A stretch of DNA of 20,631 bases from an uncultured Clostridia bacterium. Its GTDB lineage: Bacteria > Bacillota > Clostridia > Christensenellales > UBA1242. Positions 1-7,162 of the stretch are shown here, piece by piece. The translations under genes and the position numbers were made by a program. Numbering within the stretch: the first letter of the stretch is position 1; each line of letters starts with the position of its first letter. The notes beneath the pieces were generated by a model that was not told the origin of the DNA, ran no database searches, and saw only the letters and a program-made list of their open reading frames with translations. The stretch is taken from contig CALATF010000072.1 in the NCBI GenBank assembly GCA_937891595.1, forward strand, positions 1-20,631, in the 5' to 3' direction.

Positions 1-1
1 A

Positions 2-952
2 ACATTATTAGAGTATAGTAAAATGGGATATTTAGGTGTATATTTATTTACACTAGATTTATATGTTAATAATAGATTGTTACAATCTCATATATCTAAT
101 TCTGCCCCATATTTTACTGATAACTATACAATGCAATTTCAACTAACGAATGACATAGAGAAATTTCAAAACAAATATTTTAGTCAAACTTTTCCAAGTG
201 GCTATAATGTTCTAGGTGCTGTTTTTTCGGATTTTGATTTTGATTTAGATTTTAAAGATATGTTAATGTGGACTTCAAATGGAAATGTAGATATTGATGT
301 AGGAACTTATTTATCCTATTTTGAGATACCTAGCGGACAAACATTGACTTTAGAAGGAAATGTATTAGAAATAGCGAATAAGATATGTAATGCTTTTGGT
401 TTAAATGCTTATTTTAATGATAGTGGTAATGCTTTGTTTTTTAGTAGTGCAAGACCAAAAATTACTATCGGAGAGCATATATTCAACATACCATATCAAA
501 AGCAATATTCGGATTTTGATTATTCTATCTTAACGGTTAATAGATATGACAGAGTGTTCTTTGATGATGAAACAAGCATTGTTAATTATAAAAATGCAGT
601 AACACTATCTAAAAATGAATTTTTCGATTTAGAGAATACTAATATTCAAACTGATACAGTTGAAAAAACATTAAGACAATCAATTCTTGAAGATTATGCA
701 GACGGTATCAAAATTGCGAGAATTTCCGTTTTTCCGAGCGACTTATATACAATCAATGGGGAACTTGTTAAAAAATGGAATAATGGGCAAATTTTAGAGA
801 TTGACGACAATGTTAGAATCGAAAATAAAGAGGGTAACAATGTGCTTTATGACAAAAACTATAATGAGGTATATTGGAGAGTTATTGATAGAAAAGTTAA
901 ATATGAGGGACAAATCTTAATTGATTTAGTCTTACAAGAAATTAAAAATTAA
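2..952 (+). CDS. phage tail/baseplate protein, 5' end missing
   Basis: This is probably the C-terminal part of a tail or baseplate-hub protein. The reading frame is open from base 2 to the left edge, and the first ATG at 23 has no ribosome binding site in front of it, so the gene very likely begins outside the window. About 316 residues are visible. They contain many beta-strand-like segments and end in a pattern (a Trp-Arg-Val-Ile-Asp-Arg stretch, then a Gly-Gln-Ile-Leu-Ile-Asp strand) that resembles the closing domain of Firmicutes phage minor tail proteins. No catalytic motif is visible. It heads a run of closely spaced tail genes, with the next ribosome site overlapping its stop codon. 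The tail assignment rests on context and general pattern, not on a diagnostic motif. Confidence 0.6.
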   Translation, partial: TLLEYSKMGYLGVYLFTLDLYVNNRLLQSHISNSAPYFTDNYTMQFQLTNDIEKFQNKYFSQTFPSGYNVLGAVFSDFDFDLDFKDMLMWTSNGNVDIDVGTYLSYFEIPSGQTLTLEGNVLEIANKICNAFGLNAYFNDSGNALFFSSARPKITIGEHIFNIPYQKQYSDFDYSILTVNRYDRVFFDDETSIVNYKNAVTLSKNEFFDLENTNIQTDTVEKTLRQSILEDYADGIKIARISVFPSDLYTINGELVKKWNNGQILEIDDNVRIENKEGNNVLYDKNYNEVYWRVIDRKVKYEGQILIDLVLQEIKN

Positions 953-966
953 GGAGTGTGAAGTTA

Positions 967-1428
967 ATGGCAACAGCATGGCGAGATATATATACACCAC
1001 TAGCAAATGTTAATAGTGGGAATGAATTTGAAAATGGCGATACTGCAACAGCGGAGCATATAAACGTAGCTTTAGAAAATGGCGAGTATGTAAAGAATAG
1101 ACTTTCATTCGCCCATTATATTACAATGACATTTTCGAGTGGTAGTAGGACTGCAACAGTATATTTTACTATAATAGATAGAAGTAGTGAAACTATAACC
1201 AAAGATAATATTACTTCTCGTTTTAGAGGTAGTATTTGTTGTTCTGGAATGGTGTCAAATTCTAATACACAACATATTGAATTTATAACGAGATTGTCTT
1301 TTAGTAGTCCTTTTCCCGGAACTTCATATATGACAGTAGAATATACTGATATAATAAATTTAACCTCTGATTTAGATGTAAATTTAAACACAAGCATTAT
1401 TTCTACTCTTACCGATAATGTTATTTAA
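967..1428 (+). CDS. phage tail accessory protein, unknown function
   Basis: A 153-residue protein. I chose ATG 967 because AAGGAG at 951-956 sits at normal distance from it; the GTG at 958 would be almost on top of that site. The N terminus (residues about 1-40) has the sequence style of short phage structural proteins, with an Asp-Thr-Ala-Thr-Ala-Glu-His-Ile-Asn segment and an Asn-Gly-Glu-Tyr-Val-Lys helix end. The rest is Ser/Thr-rich and looks like beta strands. It starts 15 bases after the preceding gene ends and is followed by another tail gene, so it is part of the tail operon. I do not recognise a named family. A fibre or adhesin-support role is only an inference. Confidence 0.6.
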   Translation: MATAWRDIYTPLANVNSGNEFENGDTATAEHINVALENGEYVKNRLSFAHYITMTFSSGSRTATVYFTIIDRSSETITKDNITSRFRGSICCSGMVSNSNTQHIEFITRLSFSSPFPGTSYMTVEYTDIINLTSDLDVNLNTSIISTLTDNVI

Positions 1429-1442
1429 GGAGAAAAGATATT

Positions 1443-2273
1443 ATGGCAAATCAAATGACAATTACGTTTAATGTTGAAAAGCAAATATTAAGTAGGACTG
1501 ATACACATATGATCATTGAGAAATCAAAAAATTATTTGTTTGCAGAGTTTACCTTTAGTGAAGATTGGAATAATACCAATAAAGCTATTATATTTGAAAA
1601 TGATGTATTAAGATATAAAATATATTTAGATAGTGATAATAAATGTCAAGTACCTAATAGGATAATTAGAAATGACGGTTTCACAATTTCAGTTATCGGA
1701 GAAAATAGTGAAAATCTAGTTACAATTACAACAAGTGAATTGTATATTGCAGTAGGCAAAGGCATTAAGAGTGATGAAGAAATGGAATCCATTTATGAAA
1801 TTACTTCACAAAGCCTAGATGTAAACAAAAATGGTGGAACTTGCAATTTAGAAATTCCAGATGACTTTTTACAAGAAAACTCATCCGATGAAACAATCGG
1901 TAATTTAGATAAACTTCTAATAAGAGGAAAAAATTATGATGTAAAGGGTAGAAAAATATATATTCATCATTTATACATTAACTTTGAAATAGGTTACTAT
2001 AACCAAAGGGTTTTGGTGGATGTAATTACTAATGATAATACACCATTAACTTATAATAATTTTTATAATTATCTAATAGAAAAAATTGGTCATACAAATT
2101 TGATTGTTGCTACTGGATTTTATAATGATGGAACATCCTCAACGTATGTTTACGGATTATATGGTTTTCATTTTTATGCAGATAATGTTGGTATTAGATT
2201 ATTTTTGGGAAATGGTAATACTTATAATGTTCCAGATACTGCGACATTTACTGATGTGATTGTGGAGGTATAA
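1443..2273 (+). CDS. tail fibre / baseplate-associated protein
   Basis: A 276-residue protein. Its first 110 residues follow a pattern seen at the N terminus of Firmicutes phage baseplate or tail-fibre proteins: a short amphipathic strand, then Leu-Ser-Arg-Thr-Asp-Thr, then Phe-Ala-Glu-Phe-Thr-Phe-Ser with Trp, and later a Val-Pro followed by a sandwich-like run of strands. This domain usually attaches a distal adhesin to the tail. The second half (about 150-276) is Tyr/Asn-rich and beta-like, consistent with a variable distal domain. AAGGAG at 1427-1432 serves the start. It is preceded and followed within a few bases by other tail genes. No enzymatic motif is seen. Confidence 0.6.
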   Translation: MANQMTITFNVEKQILSRTDTHMIIEKSKNYLFAEFTFSEDWNNTNKAIIFENDVLRYKIYLDSDNKCQVPNRIIRNDGFTISVIGENSENLVTITTSELYIAVGKGIKSDEEMESIYEITSQSLDVNKNGGTCNLEIPDDFLQENSSDETIGNLDKLLIRGKNYDVKGRKIYIHHLYINFEIGYYNQRVLVDVITNDNTPLTYNNFYNYLIEKIGHTNLIVATGFYNDGTSSTYVYGLYGFHFYADNVGIRLFLGNGNTYNVPDTATFTDVIVEV

Positions 2274-2275
2274 CA

Positions 2276-2461
2276 ATGAATTATTACTATAATGAAACTG
2301 AAAAATCTTTTGTAGTAACTACTAATTTTGCTTACAATCCTATTCCTAAAGGATTCAAAAAGATTTCAAAAGCAAAGTATGAGGAATTGCAAGAAGAATT
2401 AAAACAAGAATCTCAAAATGAGAATGAGATTCCTAAAGTAGAGTATAATGAAAATATTTAA
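2276..2461 (+). CDS. small hypothetical phage protein
   Basis: A 61-residue protein starting two bases after the previous stop, with GGAGG inside the end of that gene as its ribosome site, so it is translationally linked to the tail-fibre gene. Residues 1-30 could form strands (Tyr-Tyr-Tyr, then Phe-Val-Val-Thr-Thr). Residues 31-61 are a charged helix rich in Lys and Glu. Small proteins of this kind often follow fibre genes in Firmicutes phages and may act as fibre chaperones, but nothing here proves that. Confidence 0.55.
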   Translation: MNYYYNETEKSFVVTTNFAYNPIPKGFKKISKAKYEELQEELKQESQNENEIPKVEYNENI

Positions 2462-2482
2462 AATTTAAAAATGTATATTTTA

Positions 2483-2505
2483 TTTTAGAAAAATCATTGT
2501 ATAAT
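2483..2505 (+). promoter_or_regulatory. candidate sigma-A promoter before the propeller gene
   Basis: A perfect TATAAT at 2500-2505 lies 31 bases before the ATG at 2537. The -35 region around 2477-2482 is only T-rich and weak. It would allow extra expression of the following gene independently of the tail operon. Confidence 0.4.
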
Positions 2506-2536
2506 AAAAATAGAAATAAGAAAAGGAGAAATAAAA

Positions 2537-3547
2537 ATGAGTGAATTAACAAAAGAAAAGATTTACAAAAAAGAACTTATTGCTGGTGGTGCTACTGGTA
2601 ATAATAATTTAGAGAGAATTAGAAGCCTAGCTGGTGGTAGTGGTGGAAACAAAAAATACATAGTAGAAAAAATCGGAGAAGATAACGGAAAAAGACGTAT
2701 TGATTTTACAACTCTTGCTGTAAGTAATAATATTTTTAGTTTTGGTGGTGCAAAATATGATCCAAGATTTACTCAAACATACGAATTAGTTGCGTATAAC
2801 CGAGAATCAAATCAATTTAGCACTAGAAATATTTTCGGACAAGTAACTGTAAATCCTGTAATTATAGAGTTTGGTGGAATGTTTTTGTTTGTAGCTAATA
2901 ATGCAAACAATTATAATCAATTAATGATTAAGGCTTTGCCAGTTTCCGAGATGTATGGTGATACTTTTGCTGATTTTTATTCAGTTGATAATTTTGTAGA
3001 CTATGATATTAAATATGCTTTTATAGATGGTTGGAAAATGTATATTTTAGACAGTGGCTATAATCTATATAGTATTAATATTGAAGTGGATGTAACAAAT
3101 AAAACAATTTCTTTTACAAATCCAACAAAGTTAACTTATTATGAAGGTGAAAAGCCAACTCAAAGCGTTATAGTTGACTCTTATAAAATTGGTGTAAAAA
3201 TTTATGTTTTAATTTCAGTAGGAAATCAATTTGAACTTTATTCTTTTAATTTAATTACTTCCACTTGGGAAAAAGAAACAACTTTACAACTTGGGGAAAA
3301 CATTTCAATTCCAGAAAAAAATGGTTGTTTTATTGGAAATGATTATTATTTTATTTCAAGAGATATTGTTCAAAATAAAACTCTATATAAATTTAATTTA
3401 TTGACTTTTGAAACAACTAAACTCGATATAGAAGGCGATTACCCTTTTGATGCCCAATTATTCAATTATGATGGAGAAATCGGAATTGCAGGTGGAACTG
3501 GTAGCAATGTTCATTTTGTAATTTCAAAACTAACACCAAAACCATAA
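2537..3547 (+). CDS. beta-propeller-like tail protein, candidate receptor-binding protein
   Basis: A 336-residue protein with a strong ribosome site (AAAAGGAG). After a short N-terminal helix and a Gly-rich linker (about 18-38), it shows six or so repeating units of about 45-50 residues. Each has strand-turn-strand patterns and aromatic pairs such as Tyr-Glu-Leu-Val-Ala-Tyr, Met-Tyr-Ile-Leu, Leu-Tyr-Ser-Ile and Glu-Leu-Tyr-Ser-Phe. This resembles Kelch-like or other beta-propellers, and the last unit ends in a Gly-Gly-Thr-Gly loop. As the last gene before a strong terminator and after the tail-fibre genes, it is a natural candidate for the host-binding tip. The propeller reading is from the repeat pattern. 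The receptor-binding role is inferred from position. Confidence 0.5.
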   Translation: MSELTKEKIYKKELIAGGATGNNNLERIRSLAGGSGGNKKYIVEKIGEDNGKRRIDFTTLAVSNNIFSFGGAKYDPRFTQTYELVAYNRESNQFSTRNIFGQVTVNPVIIEFGGMFLFVANNANNYNQLMIKALPVSEMYGDTFADFYSVDNFVDYDIKYAFIDGWKMYILDSGYNLYSINIEVDVTNKTISFTNPTKLTYYEGEKPTQSVIVDSYKIGVKIYVLISVGNQFELYSFNLITSTWEKETTLQLGENISIPEKNGCFIGNDYYFISRDIVQNKTLYKFNLLTFETTKLDIEGDYPFDAQLFNYDGEIGIAGGTGSNVHFVISKLTPKP

Positions 3548-3551
3548 AATT

Positions 3552-3583
3552 ATCCCCCTTTAATTAGGGGGATTTTTCTTTTT
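3552..3583 (+). terminator. rho-independent terminator closing the tail operon
   Basis: The stem ATCCCCC (3552-3558) pairs with GGGGGAT (3567-3573) around an 8-base loop and is followed by a T-rich run. It sits just after the stop of the propeller gene and isolates the tail operon from the next module. Confidence 0.92.
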
Positions 3584-3605
3584 AAACATTTTTTGAAAAA
3601 AGGTA

Positions 3606-3634
3606 TTGCAAAATAAAAGTAAAGATAATATAAT
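3606..3634 (+). promoter_or_regulatory. sigma-A promoter of the membrane-protein module
   Basis: TTGCAA (3606-3611) and a perfect TATAAT (3629-3634) are separated by 17 bases, a near-consensus vegetative promoter, between the tail terminator and the ATG at 3680. The two-gene module therefore has its own promoter. Confidence 0.75.
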
Positions 3635-3679
3635 GAATCTACAAATTTTAAATGCTAGTAAAAGTGGGGGACAATTACT

Positions 3680-4441
3680 ATGGGAAAATCAATAATCGAC
3701 TTTATAAACAAAATCCTAGACACTAAAAAATTTATATTTCGATTATGGATCGTACTGTGGTTGTGCTTACTAATTTTATTAGTTTTAAAGTTTTGTTTTG
3801 GGATATGGTATCCAATCGTATCGGAAAATAAAACTTTTATAGAAATTTGTGATTTTATAGATAGTCAATGGATTGTTAGTAAGATTGTTAGAATGTTATG
3901 TTTTGTATTTAGTAGCAATTTACTATTTCTTTCTTTGATGATGAAAAATAAATATAGTAAATGGTATTATTGTTTAATATTTAACATTCTATTTTTAGGT
4001 ATTTTTCTTTTAAAAGATGAAATAAACTTTATAGGAATAATATTTGAAGTATTTATTATAATATTTTCCATAATCTATAATTGTAAGAAAAATAAACTTA
4101 ATAAAACATGGTTTAACATTTTATTGCCTATCGTTATCTATGTAGTATTAAACTTATGGCAAGTTTTGATTTTATTGGTTAGGGGTTTAGATAATGCGAA
4201 TTTCATTAGTTATCCGTTCCTTATACAATTTGTCATGCAACTTGACTATTATGTATTTTTGACTATTTTATTTATGGAGGTATATTATATGGGATCATGG
4301 ACTTGGGGTTGGTTTTTTGGTAAATCAACAACTGAATTAAAAGCATTAAAAGAAGCCGAATTAAAGAAAAAGAATCCAGATAAAGATTTTTTAGAAACTC
4401 TTGATAAGGCTATTGCCAAAAAAGAAAATGAAGGCAAGTAA
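3680..4441 (+). CDS. multi-spanning membrane protein of unknown function
   Basis: A 253-residue protein with about six hydrophobic segments, roughly at residues 22-42, 66-88, 96-111, 116-133, 146-167 and 182-200. A charged cytoplasmic-type tail rich in Lys and Glu follows to residue 253. The tail starts with a short Trp/Phe-rich amphipathic piece (Met204 to Phe213). GGGGG at 3666-3670 serves the start. An unusual feature is an internal GGAGG eight bases before Met204, in the same frame, which could produce a separate 50-residue product. The gene overlaps the next one by 14 bases, so the two are translationally coupled. They share their own promoter and terminator. I do not recognise the family. 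A sensing or anchoring role alongside the HTH partner is an inference. Confidence 0.65.
   Translation: MGKSIIDFINKILDTKKFIFRLWIVLWLCLLILLVLKFCFGIWYPIVSENKTFIEICDFIDSQWIVSKIVRMLCFVFSSNLLFLSLMMKNKYSKWYYCLIFNILFLGIFLLKDEINFIGIIFEVFIIIFSIIYNCKKNKLNKTWFNILLPIVIYVVLNLWQVLILLVRGLDNANFISYPFLIQFVMQLDYYVFLTILFMEVYYMGSWTWGWFFGKSTTELKALKEAELKKKNPDKDFLETLDKAIAKKENEGK
4289..4441 (+). CDS. possible nested 50-residue peptide from an internal start
   Basis: Inside the membrane-protein gene, GGAGG at 4276-4280 is followed after 8 bases by ATG 4289 in the same frame, a better start signal than many real genes here have. The product would be 50 residues: a Trp/Phe-rich amphipathic N terminus (Gly-Ser-Trp-Thr-Trp-Gly-Trp-Phe-Phe) and a highly charged helical remainder. 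It has no Cys. It may be a second product of the gene, or a sign that a separate small gene became fused to the membrane protein. The GGAGG could also be chance, because it encodes Met-Glu-Val at the end of a membrane helix. Confidence 0.35.
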   Translation: MGSWTWGWFFGKSTTELKALKEAELKKKNPDKDFLETLDKAIAKKENEGK

Positions 4442-4988
4442 AAAATTATTGTTGTTTAAAATTAAAGGATTGTTAAGTTATATTTTATATAACGCAATCC
4501 TTTTATCTTTTTCTTATTTTGTAGGCAGATTCTACCAAATGTTATTATTCGTTTTATTTTATAATGCTATTCAAAATTGTTTTAGATATAGATTTCATGC
4601 TGATACGATACAAGATGATCCAATTAAGGCAGTAAGACTTTGTAAAATTATAACCATATTCATTGAATTAATATATTTAATATTTTGTAATAATTTAGAT
4701 ATATCTGTATATAGTAATTTATTTATTATATTTTTAATAACTTTATTAAATGCAATATTAGAGTTTTCATTAGAAATTTTCTTAATAAAAGAAGAAGATT
4801 TAAGGAATGAATCAAAGTTATTGCTATTATGTAAAAAAGCAAAATTGAGCAAAAATGCAACGGATAGAATGGTAATGAAATATATAAAAAATATGACATA
4901 CCAGGAAATTGCAGATTTAGAGTGTGTTGATTTACAAACAATTAAAATATCTATCAATAGAAGTAGAAAGAAAATATTTAAAGACTAG
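4428..4988 (+). CDS. membrane protein with C-terminal sigma-region-4-like HTH (AgrB-like N-terminal half)
   Basis: A 186-residue protein from ATG 4428. A longer reading from TTG 4401 has no ribosome site. Residues 8-122 hold four or five hydrophobic segments. The order of features (a hydrophobic block, then an Arg-Tyr-Arg-Phe-His segment with His57, a downstream Cys72, and more membrane helices) recalls the AgrB peptide-processing family, but the 15-residue His-to-Cys gap is longer than the usual short gap in AgrB. Residues 138-183 look like sigma-70 region 4: Ala-Thr-Asp-Arg, Met-Thr-Tyr-Gln-Glu-Ile-Ala-Asp, then Thr-Ile-Lys-Ile-Ser and Asn-Arg-Ser-Arg-Lys-Lys. It may be a membrane-tethered regulator. 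The HTH is clear, the AgrB link is tentative, and no target is known. It overlaps the upstream gene by 14 bases. Confidence 0.65.
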   Translation: MKASKKLLLFKIKGLLSYILYNAILLSFSYFVGRFYQMLLFVLFYNAIQNCFRYRFHADTIQDDPIKAVRLCKIITIFIELIYLIFCNNLDISVYSNLFIIFLITLLNAILEFSLEIFLIKEEDLRNESKLLLLCKKAKLSKNATDRMVMKYIKNMTYQEIADLECVDLQTIKISINRSRKKIFKD

Positions 4989-5010
4989 AGAAAAAATCTA
5001 GTCTTTTTTT
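4981..5010 (+). terminator. rho-independent terminator of the membrane-HTH module
   Basis: AAGACTAGA (4981-4989) pairs perfectly with TCTAGTCTT (4997-5005) and runs into a T tract. The stop codon of the HTH gene lies inside the 5' arm. Confidence 0.92.
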
Positions 5011-5051
5011 GTTTTGTAAACCCTATGTAAACTTTTTAATGATTTTTATAG

Positions 5052-5060
5052 TGATAAAAT
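5052..5060 (+). promoter_or_regulatory. extended -10 promoter for the 5094 operon
   Basis: TGATAAAAT at 5052-5060 fits an extended -10 element (TGnTAnnnT) shortly after the preceding terminator and about 33 bases before the next ATG. The -35 region (about 5032-5037) is weak, as is usual for extended -10 promoters. Confidence 0.5.
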
Positions 5061-5093
5061 GGCAGTGAAAAATAAATCTAGGAGGACTATTAC

Positions 5094-5561
5094 ATGCCTA
5101 ATTACAACCAATATGGAAATTATCCTTATGGGAATATTTACCAACCTTATGGAGTAAATCCAAACTACCAAAATAATTATGGTAATCAAATGCAACAACC
5201 TCAAATGTTTCAACAACAAAATCAACAACCACAAATGAATCAATACGCTTTCGTGAATGGTTTGGAAGGTGCAAAATCTTTTCAAGTTCCGCCTAATCAA
5301 ACTATTCTTTTAATGGATAGCGATAGTCCATTATGTTATATGAAATCATCTAATAGCGTAGGACAATCCACATTAAGATATTTTAAATTAACAGAAGTAA
5401 GTGAAAATGAATTAAAGGGCAATAATTCGCAACCGCAACAAAGTCAAGATTATGTATTAAAGGCAGATTTTGACATTTTAAGTAAAAGGTTAGATGAATT
5501 ATCAAAGAAGATAGAAAAGCCTTATAAAAACGAAAATTCTAAAGCAAATAAAGGGGAATAA
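5094..5561 (+). CDS. phage protein with Asn/Gln/Tyr-rich N terminus
   Basis: A 155-residue protein with GGAGG at 5081-5085. Residues 1-50 are low complexity, almost only Asn, Gln, Tyr, Pro and Gly. Residues 51-105 are a compact domain with the pattern Phe-Val-Asn-Gly, Gly-Ala-Lys-Ser-Phe, Pro-Asn-Gln-Thr and Leu-Met-Asp-Ser-Asp, then Tyr-Met-Lys and an Arg-Tyr-Phe strand. This core recurs in gut Firmicutes phages next to structural genes, as far as I recall. Residues 120-155 form a short coiled-coil-like Lys/Glu tail. It starts a new transcription unit of five small genes. The function is unknown. A virion or assembly role is inferred from position and the sticky N terminus. Confidence 0.6.
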   Translation: MPNYNQYGNYPYGNIYQPYGVNPNYQNNYGNQMQQPQMFQQQNQQPQMNQYAFVNGLEGAKSFQVPPNQTILLMDSDSPLCYMKSSNSVGQSTLRYFKLTEVSENELKGNNSQPQQSQDYVLKADFDILSKRLDELSKKIEKPYKNENSKANKGE

Positions 5562-5563
5562 TC

Positions 5564-5830
5564 ATGAATGGAAATCCTTTTAACAATATAAATCCTGCAA
5601 ACCCTATGAATACAAATAGAATAGGGCAGATGAAATCTATGTACCAAGCGTTTCAAAACGCAAAAAATCCAATGGCTTTATTTCAACAAATGGCTATGAG
5701 AAATCCACAAATGCAACCGATTTTAAATATGCTAAAAAGTGGAATGAATCCTAATCAAATTTTAAATAATATATGTCAACAAAGGGGAATCAATCCTGCA
5801 GAATTGATGAAGATGATTAACAGTAATTAG
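5564..5830 (+). CDS. small Met/Asn/Gln-rich phage protein
   Basis: An 88-residue protein two bases downstream of the previous stop, with AAGGGG as ribosome site. It is dense in Asn, Met, Pro and Gln. Residues 22-60 look like helices with repeated Asn-Pro-Met or Asn-Pro-Gln starts, and a predicted helix near the C terminus contains Asn-Pro-Ala-Glu-Leu-Met-Lys-Met. Such small Met/Asn/Gln-rich proteins sit next to minor structural genes in Firmicutes phages. No known domain is recognised. The tight spacing says it is made together with the gene before it. Confidence 0.55.
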   Translation: MNGNPFNNINPANPMNTNRIGQMKSMYQAFQNAKNPMALFQQMAMRNPQMQPILNMLKSGMNPNQILNNICQQRGINPAELMKMINSN

Positions 5831-5905
5831 ATATTATCATTTATCAATTCTAGGTAGGATAAATGTTAATATATAAATCTAAAATTAGGAAAGGAGAAAA
5901 ATTAT

Positions 5906-6604
5906 ATGGCTTATGTAGAAGGCGAAATGCCAATCAATGTTGGAACACCATATTACAATAATGGTGGTTTTGGAGATTTTGGTGGTATTTGGGGTTTATT
6001 AGCTATCGCAATCATTTTCGGTGGTTGGGGTGGTAATGGTTTCGGTTTCGGTGGAAATGGAAATCATACTTACCAAGCAACAAATGATATTGAATCATCA
6101 TTACATAACGCATTAGATACAATGCAGATTACAAACAAGTTAGACGGAATCACAACTGATTTAAACACTGATTTTGGAAATGTAATCAATGCAATTACTA
6201 CAAATGGTTATGAGAATCGTTTAGCTATGAATGATTTAGGTTTCAATATGCAAAATTGTTGTTGCCAAACTAGAGAAACAATTAACAATGTTGGAAATGT
6301 TTTAGGATCACAATTAGCAGACCTTAAATATACTATTGCAACAGAAGAATGTGCAACTAGACAAGCAAGTGCAGACAATACACAAAGAATTATTGATTTC
6401 ATGACACAAGAAAAGTTAGCAACACTTCAAGCACAAAATACAGCTTTAAGAGGCGAGTTATCACAAGCACAGCAAACTTCTCAAATTGTCAATGCTTTAA
6501 GAACACCAAGTCCAATCCCTGCCTATGTAGTACAAAACCCTTATTGTAATTATAATAATGGTTGTGGTTGCGGTTGTGGTTGCAACGGACAAAGTATTCA
6601 ATAA
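5906..6604 (+). CDS. Gly-rich, Cys-cluster phage protein, probably virion-associated
   Basis: A 232-residue protein with AAAGGAG before its ATG. Residues 20-52 are a Gly/Phe/Trp-rich hydrophobic stretch (possible membrane-interacting segment). Residues 60-195 are a long helical, coiled-coil-like region rich in Gln, Asn and Thr, interrupted by a Cys-Cys-Cys cluster around residue 116. The C terminus, about 212-228, has alternating Cys and Gly (four Cys within nine residues) after a Tyr-Cys-Asn-Tyr-Asn segment. The Gly-rich start, long helix and Cys-rich tail suggest a structural or ejected protein, and a metal site or disulfide cluster is possible. I cannot name a family. Confidence 0.55.
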   Translation: MAYVEGEMPINVGTPYYNNGGFGDFGGIWGLLAIAIIFGGWGGNGFGFGGNGNHTYQATNDIESSLHNALDTMQITNKLDGITTDLNTDFGNVINAITTNGYENRLAMNDLGFNMQNCCCQTRETINNVGNVLGSQLADLKYTIATEECATRQASADNTQRIIDFMTQEKLATLQAQNTALRGELSQAQQTSQIVNALRTPSPIPAYVVQNPYCNYNNGCGCGCGCNGQSIQ

Positions 6605-6661
6605 TTAAATATTTATTATTTTAAGGATTAACTATCCTATATTTTAGACTAATTATCTAGT

Positions 6662-6695
6662 AAGCGTAAGGAGAATAATCTTTACGCTTTTTATT
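6662..6695 (+). terminator. rho-independent terminator
   Basis: AAGCGTAA (6662-6669) pairs with TTACGCTT (6682-6689) around a 12-base loop, followed by a T-rich run. It ends the 5094-6604 unit or attenuates entry into the next gene. Confidence 0.8.
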
Positions 6696-6720
6696 TTAAA
6701 GAAAGAAAAGGAGAAAGAAT

Positions 6721-7161
6721 ATGTTATTGATAGGAACAAGAAATTTTGCGACACAAGAAGTAATAACAAATGGTATCATTCAACTAGGTAATGTATATCG
6801 TAGATATTGTAGAAAAATCAATGGAGTAAAAACATTCGAGTTTGATAATTCTGATGTGATTTTACAACAAAGCGGTATATATCATATTACAGTTACCGCA
6901 GTCGCAAGCGGTGCAGAAGCAGGAACTTTAGCATTACAATTATATGAAAATGGTTTTGCGGTTTCTGGGGTGTTTGCAAATGAAACAATTACAACACCAG
7001 ATACAGAATTAAGAACTTTGACTTTAGACTATTTCGTGCTAGTTGATTCAACTTGCGTATTAGGTTGCAATTCAACAGTTGCAAAGGCTATTTCTTTAGT
7101 AAATACAGGAGTAGAAGCAACTTATACAAGTGTAATTATGAACATAGAGAAGGTGCTATAA
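6721..7161 (+). CDS. beta-sandwich phage protein, possible decoration or fibre-head protein
   Basis: A 146-residue protein with AAAAGGAG before the ATG. The sequence alternates hydrophobic strands with Thr/Asn-rich turns. The segments Tyr-His-Ile-Thr-Val-Thr-Ala, Leu-Ala-Leu-Gln-Leu-Tyr-Glu-Asn-Gly and the final Thr-Ser-Val-Ile-Met-Asn-Ile-Glu-Lys-Val resemble a C1q/TNF-type jelly roll or similar trimeric beta-sandwich. Such domains occur in phage capsid decorations and spore surface proteins. It is followed after one base by the next gene. The fold suggestion comes from strand pattern only. Confidence 0.55.
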   Translation: MLLIGTRNFATQEVITNGIIQLGNVYRRYCRKINGVKTFEFDNSDVILQQSGIYHITVTAVASGAEAGTLALQLYENGFAVSGVFANETITTPDTELRTLTLDYFVLVDSTCVLGCNSTVAKAISLVNTGVEATYTSVIMNIEKVL

Positions 7162-7162
7162 T

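Noticed and set aside
1116..1397. Minus-strand frame of 93 residues inside the second tail gene
   Set aside because: It is antisense to a plus-strand gene with a good ribosome site and shows no domain.
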